Of a stretch of 64,000 nucleotides of DNA, positions 1 to 12,830 are shown piece by piece. This DNA is from Sambucus nigra (lineage: Eukaryota; Streptophyta; Magnoliopsida; Dipsacales; Adoxaceae): NCBI GenBank assembly GCA_949130495.1, contig OX422221.1, positions 148,699,405 through 148,763,404 on the forward strand, read 5' to 3'. Numbering within the stretch: the stretch's first letter is position 1; each line of letters opens with the position of its first letter. The position numbers and the translations under genes were made by a program. The notes under the pieces were generated by a model that ran no database searches, was not told the DNA's origin, and saw only the letters and a list, made by a program, of their open reading frames with translations.

Positions 1-3000
1 TCATAGGTAGATTTAAAAGATTTTGAGGGTGGTTGCTATTTTGATGGTGACTCAATCTTTTAAGAGATATAAAGTAGGTTTAGGGGTTGTGATTATGAGG
101 ACATGAGATTTGGGAGAAGGCGCTGAGCGAGGATTCATGAAAATGAGAGGGAAATGAGATTTGGTAATGGGATGGATTGTAGGGTAAATAAAAAGTAGAA
201 CCATGCGATAAATAATATATAACAATAGGGTTTTGTGGTTGTAACCGTAATATACAATTTTTTTTCAAAGATCGAAATGCATAAACAATTTAAGTCGAAT
301 TTTATTACAACATAAATGTAAACACAATTCATTAAATTTGGACAGAGTTTCCTTTATTTATAGCACTATCCACTCTGTTTAAAAAAATCCACCACAACAG
401 GACCTCGAATAAACATCATATTGATCACAATTATACCATTATGAAACATCACAACAATAAAAAAAATTGCTTACAAAAAAAGTACAAATATTTTTAAAAA
501 TTTTGGCTAGAGTTTCCTTTCTTTATATGACTACCTGCCCTGTTAAAAAAATAATTCAACAACACTATCACAATCATACCAATACTATCACAATCATACC
601 AATACGGAACAATAATATCACAATCATAATCTTTCAACTTAAGTAACCATAGAAATAGTATAGACTTCAAAGATTCAACTAAATCAAGTAATCGAACCAT
701 AAAATATTCTCTTGAAACCTATTTATATTGTACCTAATATTTACAGTTATATACTGTACAAAATATTTACATTTAGAACTAAAACTTATCTGCGTAACTT
801 ACATGGGCAAGTACTAACTATTTAAAAATGACAAAGAAAAACTCAGTATGCATACAAACCTAGTCCAAATGAGGAATGCAATGGATCAAAAGTAGTAACG
901 ACAAGCAATAATGTGAGTTCCTCGTAGATCTGGTGTATGCTCAGAGCTTACACATGCTATTTATTTTGTCTTTTCCTCAATGCAGAAGTCTTCTCACTCC
1001 CCAGTTTGAGTTGTAGGACGTTCCTAGATTCTTTAGTTTCTGGTTCTTCAAGCAGATTAGAATGTAGAAATGTATTGCTGAAACCATCTTGGTGGCACAT
1101 TAGCTTTAGCATCCTCCTGCCTCTCATCCATTTCAACATTATCTTCATGTGGGATTTTCTGTTCAAAACTAATTCCAGAAATAAAGTCACTAAATTGAGT
1201 GGATTGAAATTCACACAACTAATACAATTAATAACCATCGAACTTGAGTGGACTGAAATTTCAATCAATCTTGTTGAAACTCAATCCAATCAAACTTGTG
1301 TAACATGTATACCCTGATCTATTTTCAAAACCAAATTGATTCACATTATAAAATAAAAAATTCTCAAATATAGTATGCCAAACCAAACTTGTGTAACATC
1401 TAAGAGGTATGCCAAACTTGTGTAACATATAAGTTGTCTGCCAAAAAATAACAATAAAGTATAGAAAAAAAAATCTCAAATAGTAAGAGTTTTAATGCTA
1501 AAAAAATCTTAAGCGCTAACACCAAGAACACATATCTACAAAGCTAAACTTTTATTACCAAAATATAGAAATTATTTAGAGAATAAATCCCTAGATATGA
1601 TATATTCAAATAAAAAAATCAAGTATCCCAAAACAAAAAATAATAAGATGGTGCTATATTGAACTCCCGAATTCACGTCAACCAATGCTATATAGAATTC
1701 CCAAATTGATAAAATTAACGAAACTACTTAGTGTGCGTGCTCACCTCATTTGGAACCTACTCGAGATTAACAAATGAGAAATGCAATTATTAACCGAGTA
1801 GGGATGAAAGTTCCCAACACGACTCACAAAAGGTGAATAACAATCTACAGTAGATGATGCATTAGCTCAAACATGCTCGAAACCTACTTATTTTGGTGCA
1901 GCACCTGAATTCACATATTCACACATAGATTCTACAACTATATACTAATCATCGAATTACAACATCATGTCCCAATCAATTATAAAGGACAATCAAAACA
2001 GAACCTAAGAATTGCAACACATTAAAATCTTCATAACCATGATATAAATAAAAAAACAAATCATTCCCTCGCTCCCATCCACAAGAAAATCAACAAAGCC
2101 AATCGATAACAAAGGGGACGATAAACTATTTTGGGGTACGATAAATTAAAACTCGTAATTAAGGCAGCAGATAAACTGTAGGTTACTAATTAAATTATTT
2201 AATTGCAATAATGAAGGGGACTTTGTCGTACACCAGGTATACCTGTTATATAACATGTATACCTGCTATATGTTACACCAGGTATACTTGAAAAAAAGTT
2301 TCACCACCTGCAAAATAATTACCAGTTGCATCTATTCTACATACATGTTATATAAACATGAATACCTGCTATATGTTGCAATCCAATTGAAGACCTCCCA
2401 GATTTGGTTTTGGAGTGTTTCGAAGAAGCTCGAGCAAAAAAGAAAGATGCAGCAGAACATGCAGGTGAAGGAGCACTTTGGTTCTTAAAGAATGAAGGGT
2501 ATTTGTTTGATAATGAATGATTCTGATCTAACTTGCTGCCAATAAGAGAAGATTCACATACATTTTTTGAATGATACATTTCAACCCATATATCATCTAT
2601 ACGTAAGTATATAGGTTAGGTATGTTGGTAGCTACATGTTGATAACTTATGGAGGAAACTGTATAGGAAAATTAAATTATGTAAATGCTAATTATGGGTG
2701 GTTCACTCACGCATTTAAGTAACTGAATAAATTTTGACTATATTTGGGTATATAGAAAATTAAGCAATAGACTAAAAAAATTTGCATCTACTCTACATAC
2801 CTGTTATATAAGGGTAACGCTCTCCAGGTGAAGTCCATTTGTTAGCAGAAAACTACTATATGTTTTCAACGCAGCAGAAGAAAGATGGGATATTAACATT
2901 CTTGATTGTAAACCATGATTTGAATTCAAACATGTGATGCATTACATCCCCTAGAATCAAAGTTCATTAGTAACGGTGAGTCATATTGAGAGAAATGAAC

Positions 3001-4378
3001 ATATATGAATCTAACTCAAAAGAGAAATGAACATATCTGATCTTGTATCAAGGCTAATAGGCAAAGTTGAACCAAACAACCTAAATAAATTTATGTCTTT
3101 TAGGCCCATGAACTTATCCTGCTCTATTAAAAAATGCTATATTCTTTAAAATCTTTAACAATAAAAAAATCAACTCCATAGATCCATAATGTACTAGTAA
3201 AGTGTTTCTATAATGTGAAACTTAATATGAAGCAAAATTGAACATCCCATGGTTCTATCAACCCCGAATCAATGTGATGTTGGTATGAGAAAAGAAGATA
3301 TTCATTATGGATAAAAGTGATTGAGGAGCATTTTCAATACAATCTACTTATGGATTTTGCTCATAGCCTACTTAAAGTCTGCTGCCCCTTCTTGGGCATG
3401 GATAGCCGACTAAATGTACTCAATATTCTCAGAACCAGGGGCCAAATTTAAACATTATGCCTTCTTAAAAGTCTGTTGCTCCCTCTCAATATGTTGACAA
3501 CATTATGCAGATTCCAATAGCCAGCAAGCCTTACTGACTCATCACAATCTATAGATTCCAACAGGAGCGAGTGACAGTAAGAGTATTCCCGCAGAAGTGA
3601 GTGACTGTAAAAAAGGTAAAACAAAGAGAGCATCTATGTAAATAGATGAAAATAGAGGGAGGGAAGGCATACTCATGGAGGACTTCATTGTGGTTAAGTT
3701 AGAGAAGTTACAAAGTTAACTCTCAAAGAAAAACAAAGGGGCGAGGGGGTAGTCATACCTATGTCGTAGAATATGGTCCTCAACAAATATTCTCCATCGA
3801 TAATGAGTACATAATAAACAAATTTATTCAATTAAAACAACTATATACATAATACAAATCACATAAAATTATCACATTACACACGGCTAACACCTGACTA
3901 AAATGAATGAAAAAAATGTAAAAAAAATATGTTGGAAGAACACAATAACAAACATGTAATACGTATATGGCAGCAAATAGATAAGAATGTGGCAGTACAC
4001 AGATAAAGGTAGATCTAACAAAATGCAACTCGATACGATAATACAATAATAATATGTAAAATTATGTGATTGCTATCAGGTTCACCCGATAAGACTCGTT
4101 AATTCACAAACTAATTTAGTGTTGACCTCTTTCATCCTGTGAGACCTTATGAAATATTCATTTCCAGAAATACAACTTTGACATTATCTACATTATCAAC
4201 ATTAGTCATCCCTTTCCTCAATACCATATCGCTTTAGAGACGCACAATTCATGGAGATCCTCTAAAACATAACTACAAAGTTAAAGAGAAAATGACGAAA
4301 AGGATAGATAATAATAATAAGAAAAAAAACTAAACCACCTAACATGGTTTCCTAGTGTATACTCATGATGAAGCATTA
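1..4378. other. AT-rich Helitron-1 interior, no supported gene
   Basis: No open frame here has a recognisable domain. The minus strand around 1158-1058 gives a short protein-like run containing PPRWFQQYISTF with stops soon after; it could be another captured exon but I cannot name it. Short direct repeats occur: AACTTGTGTAACAT near 1292, 1390 and 1412, and variants of TATACCTGYTATAT between about 2238 and 2375. Nothing else stands out. Confidence 0.4.
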
Positions 4379-5048
4379 TCTAAAGTTTAGCCATGTTGTT
4401 GCAGCCCATGTCAAATACAATAACCTTTTGATCGTTCCTACTTTGGAAGGCAATTTGAAGGACATCCGCAGGTAAAAAATCTTTGTAGTTGAGGAACTTC
4501 TAGATGAACTCGTGGTCAGGATCGTATGAGCCAAGGTTCTCTGTTAGAAGAATCTCAGCCTTTGATCTTGATTGCTTTAAACAGAATTCCAGGAAACTTG
4601 TATCTTTTACCCCAATGAGGTTGACACACTCACTTTCACACCAATTCCTGAAGTCCATAGCCTCCGAATGCTTTGTCAGGGCATCTCTTTTCCCTTTCAG
4701 AGAAGGATGAGCAGAGGCAGGTTATGAAGAAAGATAACGGTTAACAGGTCTTCCATCCGCTGATTTCTGTCTACTTAGTGAACTTTCAACAGTTCCTTTC
4801 ACATATACGTTCTTGCTTCGACTACCTTGGTTTGTAAGATTAGGAAAATCTGACTGCTTTGCTTCTTACGTCAGTTGATCTAACGGATCCCAAAAGAAAT
4901 CATCATCTACTTTATGTTTCGATTGAGTTGAAGCTTGGGAAATAATTTTAATAGGGGATGGAGCCTTAGCTGGAGATGCTCCAAAAACCGTTTGTGAAAG
5001 ACCACTCCCATGAGTTGGCTGAGCTGGCTAGGATTTCGGAGGAATTGG
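4379..5048 (-). pseudogene. Captured fragment of plant GYF-domain protein gene (EXA1-like C-terminal region)
   Basis: One minus-strand frame, interrupted by at least four stop codons, reads through a long protein-like stretch. Seen directly are DDDFFWDPLDQ, then SLSRQKSADGRPVNR, then HSEAMDFRNWCESECVNL, FLEFCLKQSRSKAEILL, and near the end FLNYKDFLPADVL followed by IAFQSRNDQKV. From family knowledge this order of blocks is characteristic of the C-terminal half of plant GYF-domain proteins such as EXA1, a cytoplasmic translation-related protein that binds proline-rich partners through its GYF domain. The GYF domain itself is absent. Homology ends near 4424, and the frame stops at 4379 after a short unrelated tail. 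Because it lies inside Helitron-1 and in its sense direction, I infer gene capture followed by decay. It cannot make a normal EXA1 protein. Confidence 0.85.
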
Positions 5049-7174
5049 CAAAAAATGTTAAATTTTATAATAAATTTTATAAATTGACAAAAAATGTTTC
5101 CCAAAATTTAAACAAAGTTCAATGCATCTCCAATGCTTTTTCCAGCCAAGGATAAACCCAACTTGAGATTTCCTAAAACAACTCGATCACCGATGGAATA
5201 TGAGATTTCCTAAAGGATCAAAATCGAACTTGAGAATACAGTTCGAATAAAAATAAGATTAAAGAACACACATTAATTTAACAAAAAAATAAAATAAAAA
5301 TAAAGATTGCAATAGAAGAATACAGACGCTCTGTTATCACTTATGAGAGTGGAAAAACTAAATTAAATATTTTTCTAGCAACCCAACTCAATATGATTTT
5401 ATCGAAGTAGCCAACCAACACTCTTGAGCTATGAGACCATTCTATCGTTTTCCTGTCTCAATGCTCAAGTGATCATCAAACTTATTAGTATTGATAAAAA
5501 AATCCAAATTATTACCTACAAATAGATTACTTTCGAAATCATTAATAGAAGTTTTTTACCTGCAAATTAACTATTACTTACATCCATACTCGGTATATAT
5601 GATCTAGAAGTTATTACCTCTAAATAAACTAATTATTACCTACAGACTATTAGCATGCTTGGGAGTCTTAAGTTTGAAAGGAACATATATCATGGACAAC
5701 CCTAACATTGGTCTGAGATAGTGAAAGATTCACGATCTGGACAATTAGGGAGCAACGAATGGATACCACCCCAGGATAGTATTAAGTGGAAGAATTGAAC
5801 TAAAAATTACCTCATCTTCTATAACATATAAAATTAAAATTAATGCATGTTTTCTTATTTACTAATCGAGGTTTAGAGTTCAAATAGATATAAAGAAATA
5901 ATAAAAAATAAATCAAAAGCCACTATAAAGTTTGAACCCACCTATGATGTTAATTTAACATACCAAAAAAACAACAGGTTAGAGAAATACATATAAACGA
6001 AAAGAGAGAACAAAGAAATACCATGTGGGTTTCAAAATCAAAGCCAGATATTCATATGAATATTTTCTCAAACATTTGGTCGACATTCATTCTTGAACAT
6101 ACTATATTTATATTAGTCTTCAAAATTACGCTACATACTTGAAAGTTAAAATCAAACAAAGATTTATATTAGTCTAGTAGCTCAAAATCTAAAACAAAAA
6201 ATAAAATGAGAGTTTAGACAAACATCTTCAAAGAACATACATATGAAAAATATTTACTTTAAAAAATTTTAAATGTAATAAAAAATCCCACAAAGTTTCA
6301 ATCAGATCTGGAAAAGTTAGATATGGAAAAAATTAGATCCGTATGAAGTTTGGATTTAAGAAAAAAGAATCCACCTGACATTAAGCATAAGATAAGAGTA
6401 TGAAAAGCTAAGAGAAGATTAACGTTAAGAATAAGATGAATTGATATACCTAAAATGGTGAAGGGCCTTGCCTTTCAAACTTCTGCATAAAGGTGGATAA
6501 ACAACAAATGTTAGATCTATAAAGTTTGACTAAAATCAAAATCCATAGGAACTATAAATATCATACCCATTTGTGTGGTTCGACAGAGAAAAATACCTCC
6601 TTGACACACTAATGCTTGGAAAACCATTGATAAAAAGAACAATGAAAATTCAAATAAATGGTAGTTCATAAAAATACATATGGTTTGGTAAACACCAACC
6701 TTTCTTGACAACTATTTAATAAATAATCCAACCCTAAACTCTCTGATTTGAGGAAAAAATTTGATGAAGAAAATGAAAAAGAAGATACCCGTGATTCAGT
6801 TTTGAGAAACCTTAGGTCGGTGGTCTTGCAATCCAGACAAAGCCCATTTCATCCGTTTCTTCAAATCCTCACCTGAGAGGGAGAAGACACCTAAGAGAGA
6901 GAGACAGGGGTCATGGAGAGGAGAGGCCGAAGAGAGTAAGGGGTTAAATATTTGAGGGTCGTCGGGTTGCGTGTGATAGGAGAGACAGAGTGGAGAGCAG
7001 GTAGTGAGGGTAAAAGGTTGAAAATTGAGATCAAAGTGGGTATAATACCCTTTTATCCTTATTTTTGAATTTTGAAGATAGAGGAAAAAAAGTTATAGTG
7101 TATTAAAAGAGGGGGAAACTAAATTTGAAAGGGGCAAAAATGGTAACAGGGGTATTTTAATCTCAACCATTGGA
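5049..7174. other. Helitron-1 interior between the captured fragment and its 5' end
   Basis: AT-rich sequence with no recognisable frame. On the minus strand, around 6960-6870, there is a CT-rich tract resembling a 5' leader of the kind also present near the 5' end of Helitron-2 (28220-28150). It could be part of a captured promoter or leader, but nothing fixes its origin. Confidence 0.4.
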
Positions 7175-7261
7175 TAGTTGCCTTGTTGCTTCAATCCTAG
7201 CCCCTGATTAAGTTATCAACTTATGGAATAGTAACCAAAATTCTACTCCTTATTATATAGA
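7175..7261 (-). other. Helitron-1 5' terminal region
   Basis: Read on the minus strand, the ~85 bases from 7261 start with TC and match the first ~75 bases of Helitron-2 almost base for base, including TTGGTTACTATTCC and AAGTTGATAACTTAATCAGG. Beyond that the two elements diverge. A shared 5' end with divergent cargo is how related non-autonomous Helitrons normally look. Confidence 0.75.
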
Positions 7262-7503
7262 AATATATATATAAAAGATAGGTATTATGGTCGTCCCATA
7301 CAATTAGCTTTGGGACAGTTGTGATCAACCGTCCCTAATATATCACTCCCAATAGAGCATTTTTTTGTAATGCGTGGTCAGCAGTCACCTCTTCATGATG
7401 AGAGAAGAAGGATGACCTGATCCATCAATAGGGTCTGGGTATGGACCACCGGCGGTGTCACTATATAGTGATCACCCCATCTTAGCATGTTTTATGAGAT
7501 AGA
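7262..7503. other. Spacer between Helitron-1 and the LTR element
   Basis: Short AT-rich spacer with a perfect palindrome TCACTATATAGTGA around 7457. Before the LTR element inserted at CACCG, this spacer continued directly into 17476-17522, so the two Helitrons were separated by only about 290 bases. No gene is visible. Confidence 0.5.
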
Positions 7504-7508
7504 CACCG
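7504..7508. repeat. Target-site duplication, left copy (CACCG)
   Basis: CACCG precedes the LTR here and is repeated exactly at 17476-17480 after the other LTR. A 5-bp duplication is usual for Ty3/gypsy integrases. Confidence 0.9.
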
Positions 7509-7923
7509 TGTGAGAACCCGCCTACTAAAATAATAGGTGGCCAGCCTAATACTCCAATAATCACAAGAATCATAGATGGTCCATTCTTAGCATCACTGTC
7601 GATTAAAATAATAGTATGAGATAACCACCAATCATTTTAGAAAACGGACTGTCAATTTAAAAATTTAAAGAGTAAAATAAAAACACTTAGACAATTCCAT
7701 TTGCAAAAACGGTGGATACCAAAAATCAATGGATAAAGAATGACAATATAATGAATGAGCGCAATACCTTGGGCAAAACATGCCCGAATAAATATACTGA
7801 ACATAACTAGAGTGCAATAGAAAGAAGCGTCTAATACAAGTAACCTACAACATCCGCAATATGCTGTAGCTCCAGAACAACTGAAAAGGAAATGTAATCA
7901 CGGGTGTCCATGCGGTAGAGCAC

Positions 7924-8060
7924 CTGTAACGGCAAGGATATGCAGGAACAGAGAAATATAGATACGGGTCAGGGCCCGGTTTGATATGATTACCATGTGA
8001 CTAAAAATGCATGACAGTTAAGTGCGTAATTCTCTCGCAGATAACAGTAATATTTCTCAC
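7924..8060 (-). promoter_or_regulatory. Intron-like block in LTR (donor, branch site, acceptor), 3' LTR copy
   Basis: On the minus strand, GAGAG precedes GTGAGAAAT (donor). The sequence CCCTGACCCG contains a CTGAC branch-type site about 45 nt before the acceptor, and CCGTTACAG ends the 137-nt block ahead of GTGCTC. The same three signals in the same order occur in the LTRs of elements A and B. Splicing is inferred from conservation, not shown. Confidence 0.45.
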
Positions 8061-8160
8061 CTCTCAATCTAGCAGCAACCTAGCGCAATATTATGAGATG
8101 TTCTAGTTAACCCTAAGTACTAAGGGCTAACTTCTCCCCAGTCTCAACACTATGCCCTAT

Positions 8161-8210
8161 TCGTGCGTGGGGTGTCTCGCAAAGCGAAATCCAAACAAGG
8201 AACCCCCCCG
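8161..8210 (-). repeat. Conserved stem-loop motif, LTR copy 1
   Basis: On the minus strand it reads GGGTTCCTTGTTTGG, then ATTTCGCTTTGCGAGA, then CACCCCACGCACGAA. TCGC pairs with GCGA around a TTT loop. Other copies, in sense orientation relative to their element, lie at 15030, 12287, 12781 and 58632. Confidence 0.6.
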
Positions 8211-8500
8211 ATACACTAGTACTTAGGCAAGGTTGATCCTTGAGATCCATTATATCCTTAGCACGAAATAATCAATAAATGTATGTGTGTGCATAAGTGT
8301 GGGAGGTTACATCTACAGCTACTCAAATAAATGAAATAAAACCCATCCATCATCTAATGGCAAAATTCCTAATTTCTTTCTTTAGGAATATACATATAAA
8401 TGGTACAACATTTTATCAAATGTTTACCAAATTACATTCATCATATGCTATTTCATTTCGAAATTCCATTCCTTATCAGGAAATATAATCATAGTTTTTA

Positions 8501-8658
8501 TACTCTTTATGGCATTTATCTCAATTACACGTTTTGTAAAAATCTCTTCCTTATCAGGAATATATTCATCATTACATGCTCTTTATGGCATTTCATCGTG
8601 CTCTTTGTGGCACTTTCTCATGCTCTTTGTGGCACTTCAATTGTGCTCTTTATGGCAC
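8501..8658. repeat. Tandem TGCTCTTTRTGGCA repeats in LTR (left copy)
   Basis: Five occurrences of a 14-base core, TGCTCTTTRTGGCA with small variation. The last four are spaced about 20-25 bases apart. Low coding value; could be binding sites or replication slippage. Confidence 0.7.
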
Positions 8659-9502
8659 CCATCATACAATCAAGTCCAACTTGATTTAGAATAGTTATAA
8701 ATATATATATATATAACGATTCTAAGACCGCCCGTCCGGGTTTCCCCACTGTGCGCGCCCCTAAATGGCTATCATATTCCAGGGCCTCCAAGACAACCTG
8801 GGATCCTATCGAAACGTCAGGAAGCGGCCATGTGCCTGCGGGATAGTCAAGACCACACCCGGAATCTCCTAACCTGCGCAGAAAAATATATATCAACAAA
8901 CGCTCACATGGCCTAGGGACTATATCCACCCTGCATTCATTAGCCAGGGGCTTCACCACAACGTGCACAACTTCCCTTATGATAGCGATTTAGAGAGGTG
9001 TGTATACATAAATTAACATTTATGAAAAACATTACTTTTTCCATTTTGAAAACTTCCAATTTTATTCTTTCCAAAATCATTCATTTAACTATTAAGACCC
9101 AAGTTTTAGAATGTTCATTTCATTCTTATTAAGTCATATTTTAAAAAAATGACCTAAGACCCAAAGTGCCACTAACCTCAAAATAGCCTCCAAGAGTTCA
9201 TATTATTTCATAAACCCTCAAAGTGAGTCTCCATAATGGAGTGTCTCCCAAAAGCTCAACATTAATATTGTAATCTTCAAATTTTACTTTAGGTTAACCT
9301 CCTATATCATTCGGACATTAACCTATACAAACTAGCCCTCGGGTAAGACCCAAATATCCCATCTTAACCTAGGACATTAGTCTACCCAATAACAACCCTT
9401 TAGGACTCCCCATTACTTCCCAAAGGAAGGTCCCTAAACCTTGGACCTAAAAAGAAAAAGGGCTAAAAATCAAACTAGGAAAATCTCCCAAAAACAGGGT
9501 AA

Positions 9503-9703
9503 CCGAATCGATTCGCCCCTTGGGCCGAATCGATTCGCCCTGGCGAATCGATTCGCTAAACAGCCGAATCGATTTGGTGAGCAAAAACTGACTTTCTGCA
9601 ATTGCCGAATCGATTTGGTTTTAACCCGAATCAATTCGGTCTGCCAGACCTGTATCCCTCTCCTCATCCGAATCGATTCGCCCCTAGGGCCGAATCGATT
9701 CGG
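9503..9703. repeat. Cluster of CGAATCGATTCG palindromes (left LTR)
   Basis: About eight sites matching CCGAATCGATTCG or a close variant in 200 bases, each centred on ATCGAT. They give a false repetitive peptide in both strands. GC-rich and strongly unlike the surrounding sequence. Confidence 0.8.
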
Positions 9704-10607
9704 TCCTGAAATTTTGCCCAGTTTGGGCTACGGGTTGTATGAACCCTAAAATTCCAAAACCTAAAATCTTTGATTTTATCCAACATCAACATCATCTAAT
9801 TCTCCCAAATCATTTCTACACCATTTATAACTAATAATTTGTCCTCAAATCAAATTAAAACTAAGATTTAAGGGTTTAATCATCAAAATCAACAAATACC
9901 CATTTATGGGTTAAATCTCCAAAACCTAACTATCCATGCAAATTTATCACATTAAATCACATCTAGCAAGTAAGAAACTTGACTCGAGGTTCGTAGTCTC
10001 TGATCCACCTTCGGTAGCAACGAAATTCCGGCTTAAATCTTCATTTCTCTCTCTTTTCTCTCCATTTCTCCCAACTCTCTCTTCTCTCTCTCTCTCTCTC
10101 CTTTGGCTTCTAACACAAATGAAGAAAGAAAAATGGGTGGGGGACTTATACGGGTCTCAAAACATAAATCCCCACCTTTAATTGCTAATACACCACTAAA
10201 ATGACTCGTAACCACTTAATTGAGCCATAACGCGTAAAAAAGTGCCCGAAACCCAAAAATACAACATGGCACTTATTTCGACTATCTCGACTATTCTAAA
10301 AACAACCACACCCCCTATTTTGGCATTCGGGAAAGTGTGAAATATTTTTATGTTCCAATTTCATTTTATTTCATTAATTATACCCAAATTTAAATATAGG
10401 TCATAACCGTCGTTTTACACATAACGACGCAATAATACACAATATAATGCCATTTACCTTCTCATAACGGTAAATAGGCAAAACATAGTAAATATTATCC
10501 CTAAGTCTCACGGAAAATAATATTTACTCCAACATCCCCAATTTTATAAAATTAGCCCATCAGGCAAAATAGTATAAAATAGTCGCTCAAAAACCTGGGT
10601 TGTTACA

Positions 10608-10625
10608 TACTCCCCCCCTTAAAGG
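10608..10625 (-). other. Polypurine tract of the minus-strand element
   Basis: On the minus strand the interior ends TTTAAGGGGGGGAGTA directly against the LTR. Such tracts prime plus-strand DNA synthesis in LTR elements, and its position marks the left LTR as the 3' LTR. Confidence 0.8.
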
Positions 10626-12286
10626 GGAATTTTGCCCTCAAAATTCAGGCATAACTCATAACCATATAAAGGGTATACTATACTAAAAACCGTGCTACCA
10701 TACTAGCAAACCCCTCTGCAGTGCAACGTCCCCATAGGACTCAGACTAAGGTCATTACTATTCAATCTTAGTCCTCAACATCTTGCTATAACATAGCGCC
10801 AAATCATTCCTCATGAACTATCGATCCCACCCTTCTACTAAGGGAGAAGATACTTACACAATCTCGGCACACATTGCCTTACTTCGAAACACATTACACC
10901 CTTACTAGGGAATAACTACACTAACTTACAATCGCTAACCCCAACACTACTAACTCCTATTCGCGTTGGCGTAACCCTCGGCGTAGCCCTCAAACGAAGT
11001 CGGCTCAATGAGCCCAATCTTGAAAAAGATATTCTCGGACTACTCCAATCCCAAAAATATACTATTCGCTGTTTCCATTCCAACAAACAAACAAGGCACA
11101 CTGCCAACTATACTAGGCTACTAACGGCATCCTACTCATAGGAGACGATCCAAATTATCGTACGAAAATTCGATCCATAAGAACTACTACTCCAATCCTT
11201 CCTTTAAATCAAACCCACCCATCCATTTATGAGTGGTAGGATATACCCCATATCCACACGGTTCCCATTTCTTCCTGGAAACTTTACTAGTACCTTGACA
11301 AGAATGTCTCCCTTAGTTCACCACTGTTTGATAGGAACCGCATACAGTTCTAGAAATTCTTCCAAGAAGAGCTGGGCGTACACTTCTGTACTTAGTCCGC
11401 CCGTTTCCATTGAGTCAGCAGTGATTGGTCCAATGATACACAGTTTTCTCCACTAGAATCATGACCGTATCATTATCGGCAATCCGATAAGGATGTCCAC
11501 AGATAGACCCGTCCTCGTTCCACACTACTCTCTACATACTAGTAGGTGAAAGGATCAATCACGGACATAAATACTCTTTTAATAGAGCCCCCTCGGTTAA
11601 ACTCGTTCCATTGGAATTCCATGCCACGATTTAAACTCTAAGACGGTTTCTACTCGGCGCCTATACTACTCCCATCCGCATTGCCTTAGCGATAGGGAAT
11701 ACTCTATCTCTAGTCCTTCACAATTACCAACTGGTTGCTCGTGAAAGTCCCAAATTCCTGCCCAGGAAGTAGTGCCTCTAATTCTTTAAGGAGAATACTA
11801 CCACTATGAACTTTAAATCAAGCGGGGGATGACACTTTATAAAAGGGTGAAACACATGAACAATAGGTCCATGCCCCCGTGTTAGTACATCCTGTTCCTG
11901 GCTAAGACTCGTTCTTTAAATCCACTCTCGATCATAACAACACGAGTGCAGGAGAAAAAGTCAGCTTATACTTCAACTCCTCAAAAGTAGGTTACCAATG
12001 TAACCCTCTATCTACGAGAGGCCTCACCACTAATGGCCTATCATTCCAATTAGCTCGAGATCCCATACTTCTTGTCTAGGGACCAAATCCTACTTAGAGT
12101 TAACCCACACCCTATTGTGGTCAACTCCCTACCATCCTCCTAAACTTAACGTCACATGCCCTAAGGGCCTAGCGTCCTAAGAATCCTAAGGTCGATCTAT
12201 ATTCTATCTAGTCTAGTTGTATAAGTATAATACTAAATATATCCCTAGTGTCCAAGACCTTTCCCGACTTCCGACATTAGCTTGGT

Positions 12287-12337
12287 TTCATGCGTGGGAC
12301 ATCTCGCCGAAGCGAAATCCAAACAAGGAACCCTCCC
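12287..12337 (-). repeat. Conserved stem-loop motif, internal copy 1
   Basis: Same block in the element interior, but the hairpin loop is TTCG (TCGC-TTCG-GCGA). Homology with the element A copy extends upstream on the sense strand through GGTAGTAGTGTA. Confidence 0.6.
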
Positions 12338-12780
12338 GTTACACTACTACCTCGCATTGTCGATCGTCGAGAAGTAACGGTCGGAGACACATGATCGGGA
12401 ACAACGAAATCCTAACTCGAAACTCTACTAATACATATATACTTTTACGTCCTACCATAATAATTGACTGAGGCATTTACCTTCAGTAAGAGGCCACCAA
12501 TACTTTCTCCCAAGATACACAAATACCTATATTCAGATGGCCTTCTCATTAAGGCACAACCATAAGTCTTTATTGGACTTTCATCATCTTAGTCTTCCCC
12601 ACATTGATCAGAGGAAAACTATCATAGTGCTCATATATTGCACATCAACTTAGCCCTTAATCACTCATATACGTGATTCTTGGCTAAACCTTCCAACCCA
12701 GCACTTAACCAACCGAAAATGAAAGAAAGAACAGAAAAGAAAAGAAAATGCACATCTCTCCACTCCCAACGTCGTTAAGG

Positions 12781-12830
12781 TTCATGCGTGGAGCGTCTCG
12801 CCGAAGCGAAATCCAAACAAGGAACCCCTC
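12781..12830 (-). repeat. Conserved stem-loop motif, internal copy 2
   Basis: Second interior copy, about 490 bases from the first, again with the TTCG loop and the unchanged TCGC/GCGA stem. Confidence 0.6.

Larger units (their letters stand above)
1..7261 (-). mobile_element. Helitron-1, non-autonomous, 5' end in window, 3' end not found
   Basis: The minus-strand 5' end at 7261 reads TCTATATAATAAGGAGTA and continues for about 70 bases nearly identical to the 5' end of Helitron-2 at 28472, which has full Helitron boundaries. Helitrons begin with TC and end with CTRR after a hairpin; I found no such 3' end between 1 and 7261, so the element probably starts left of the window. The base before the TC is T rather than the expected A, so this end may be slightly altered. 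No Rep or helicase motif is visible, so it is non-autonomous. Its cargo includes a fragment of a GYF-domain protein gene on the same strand. The body is AT-rich with no other gene I can name. Confidence 0.7.
7509..10607 (-). repeat. 3' LTR of the minus-strand gypsy element (3,099 bp)
   Basis: Near-identical to 14295-17475. It lacks an 82-bp segment that the other copy has, and that segment is bracketed by the repeat ACAATATAAT. The LTR holds, in plus coordinates: an intron-like block (7924-8060), a stem-loop motif (8161-8210), tandem TGCTCTTTRTGGCA repeats (8501-8658), a cluster of ATCGAT palindromes (9503-9703) and a CT-rich microsatellite near 10050-10100. Small open frames inside it recur in the other LTR and are not genes. 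Confidence 0.92.

Noticed and set aside
8297..8684. Open frames of 63 and 94 codons, also found at 15165-15552, as possible small genes
   Set aside because: They are the same segment of the two LTR copies, contain tandem DNA repeats, and have no domain.
9441..9749. Frame encoding repetitive RIDS/NRF peptides
   Set aside because: The repetition comes from the CGAATCGATTCG palindromes, which read similarly on both strands; not a protein signal.
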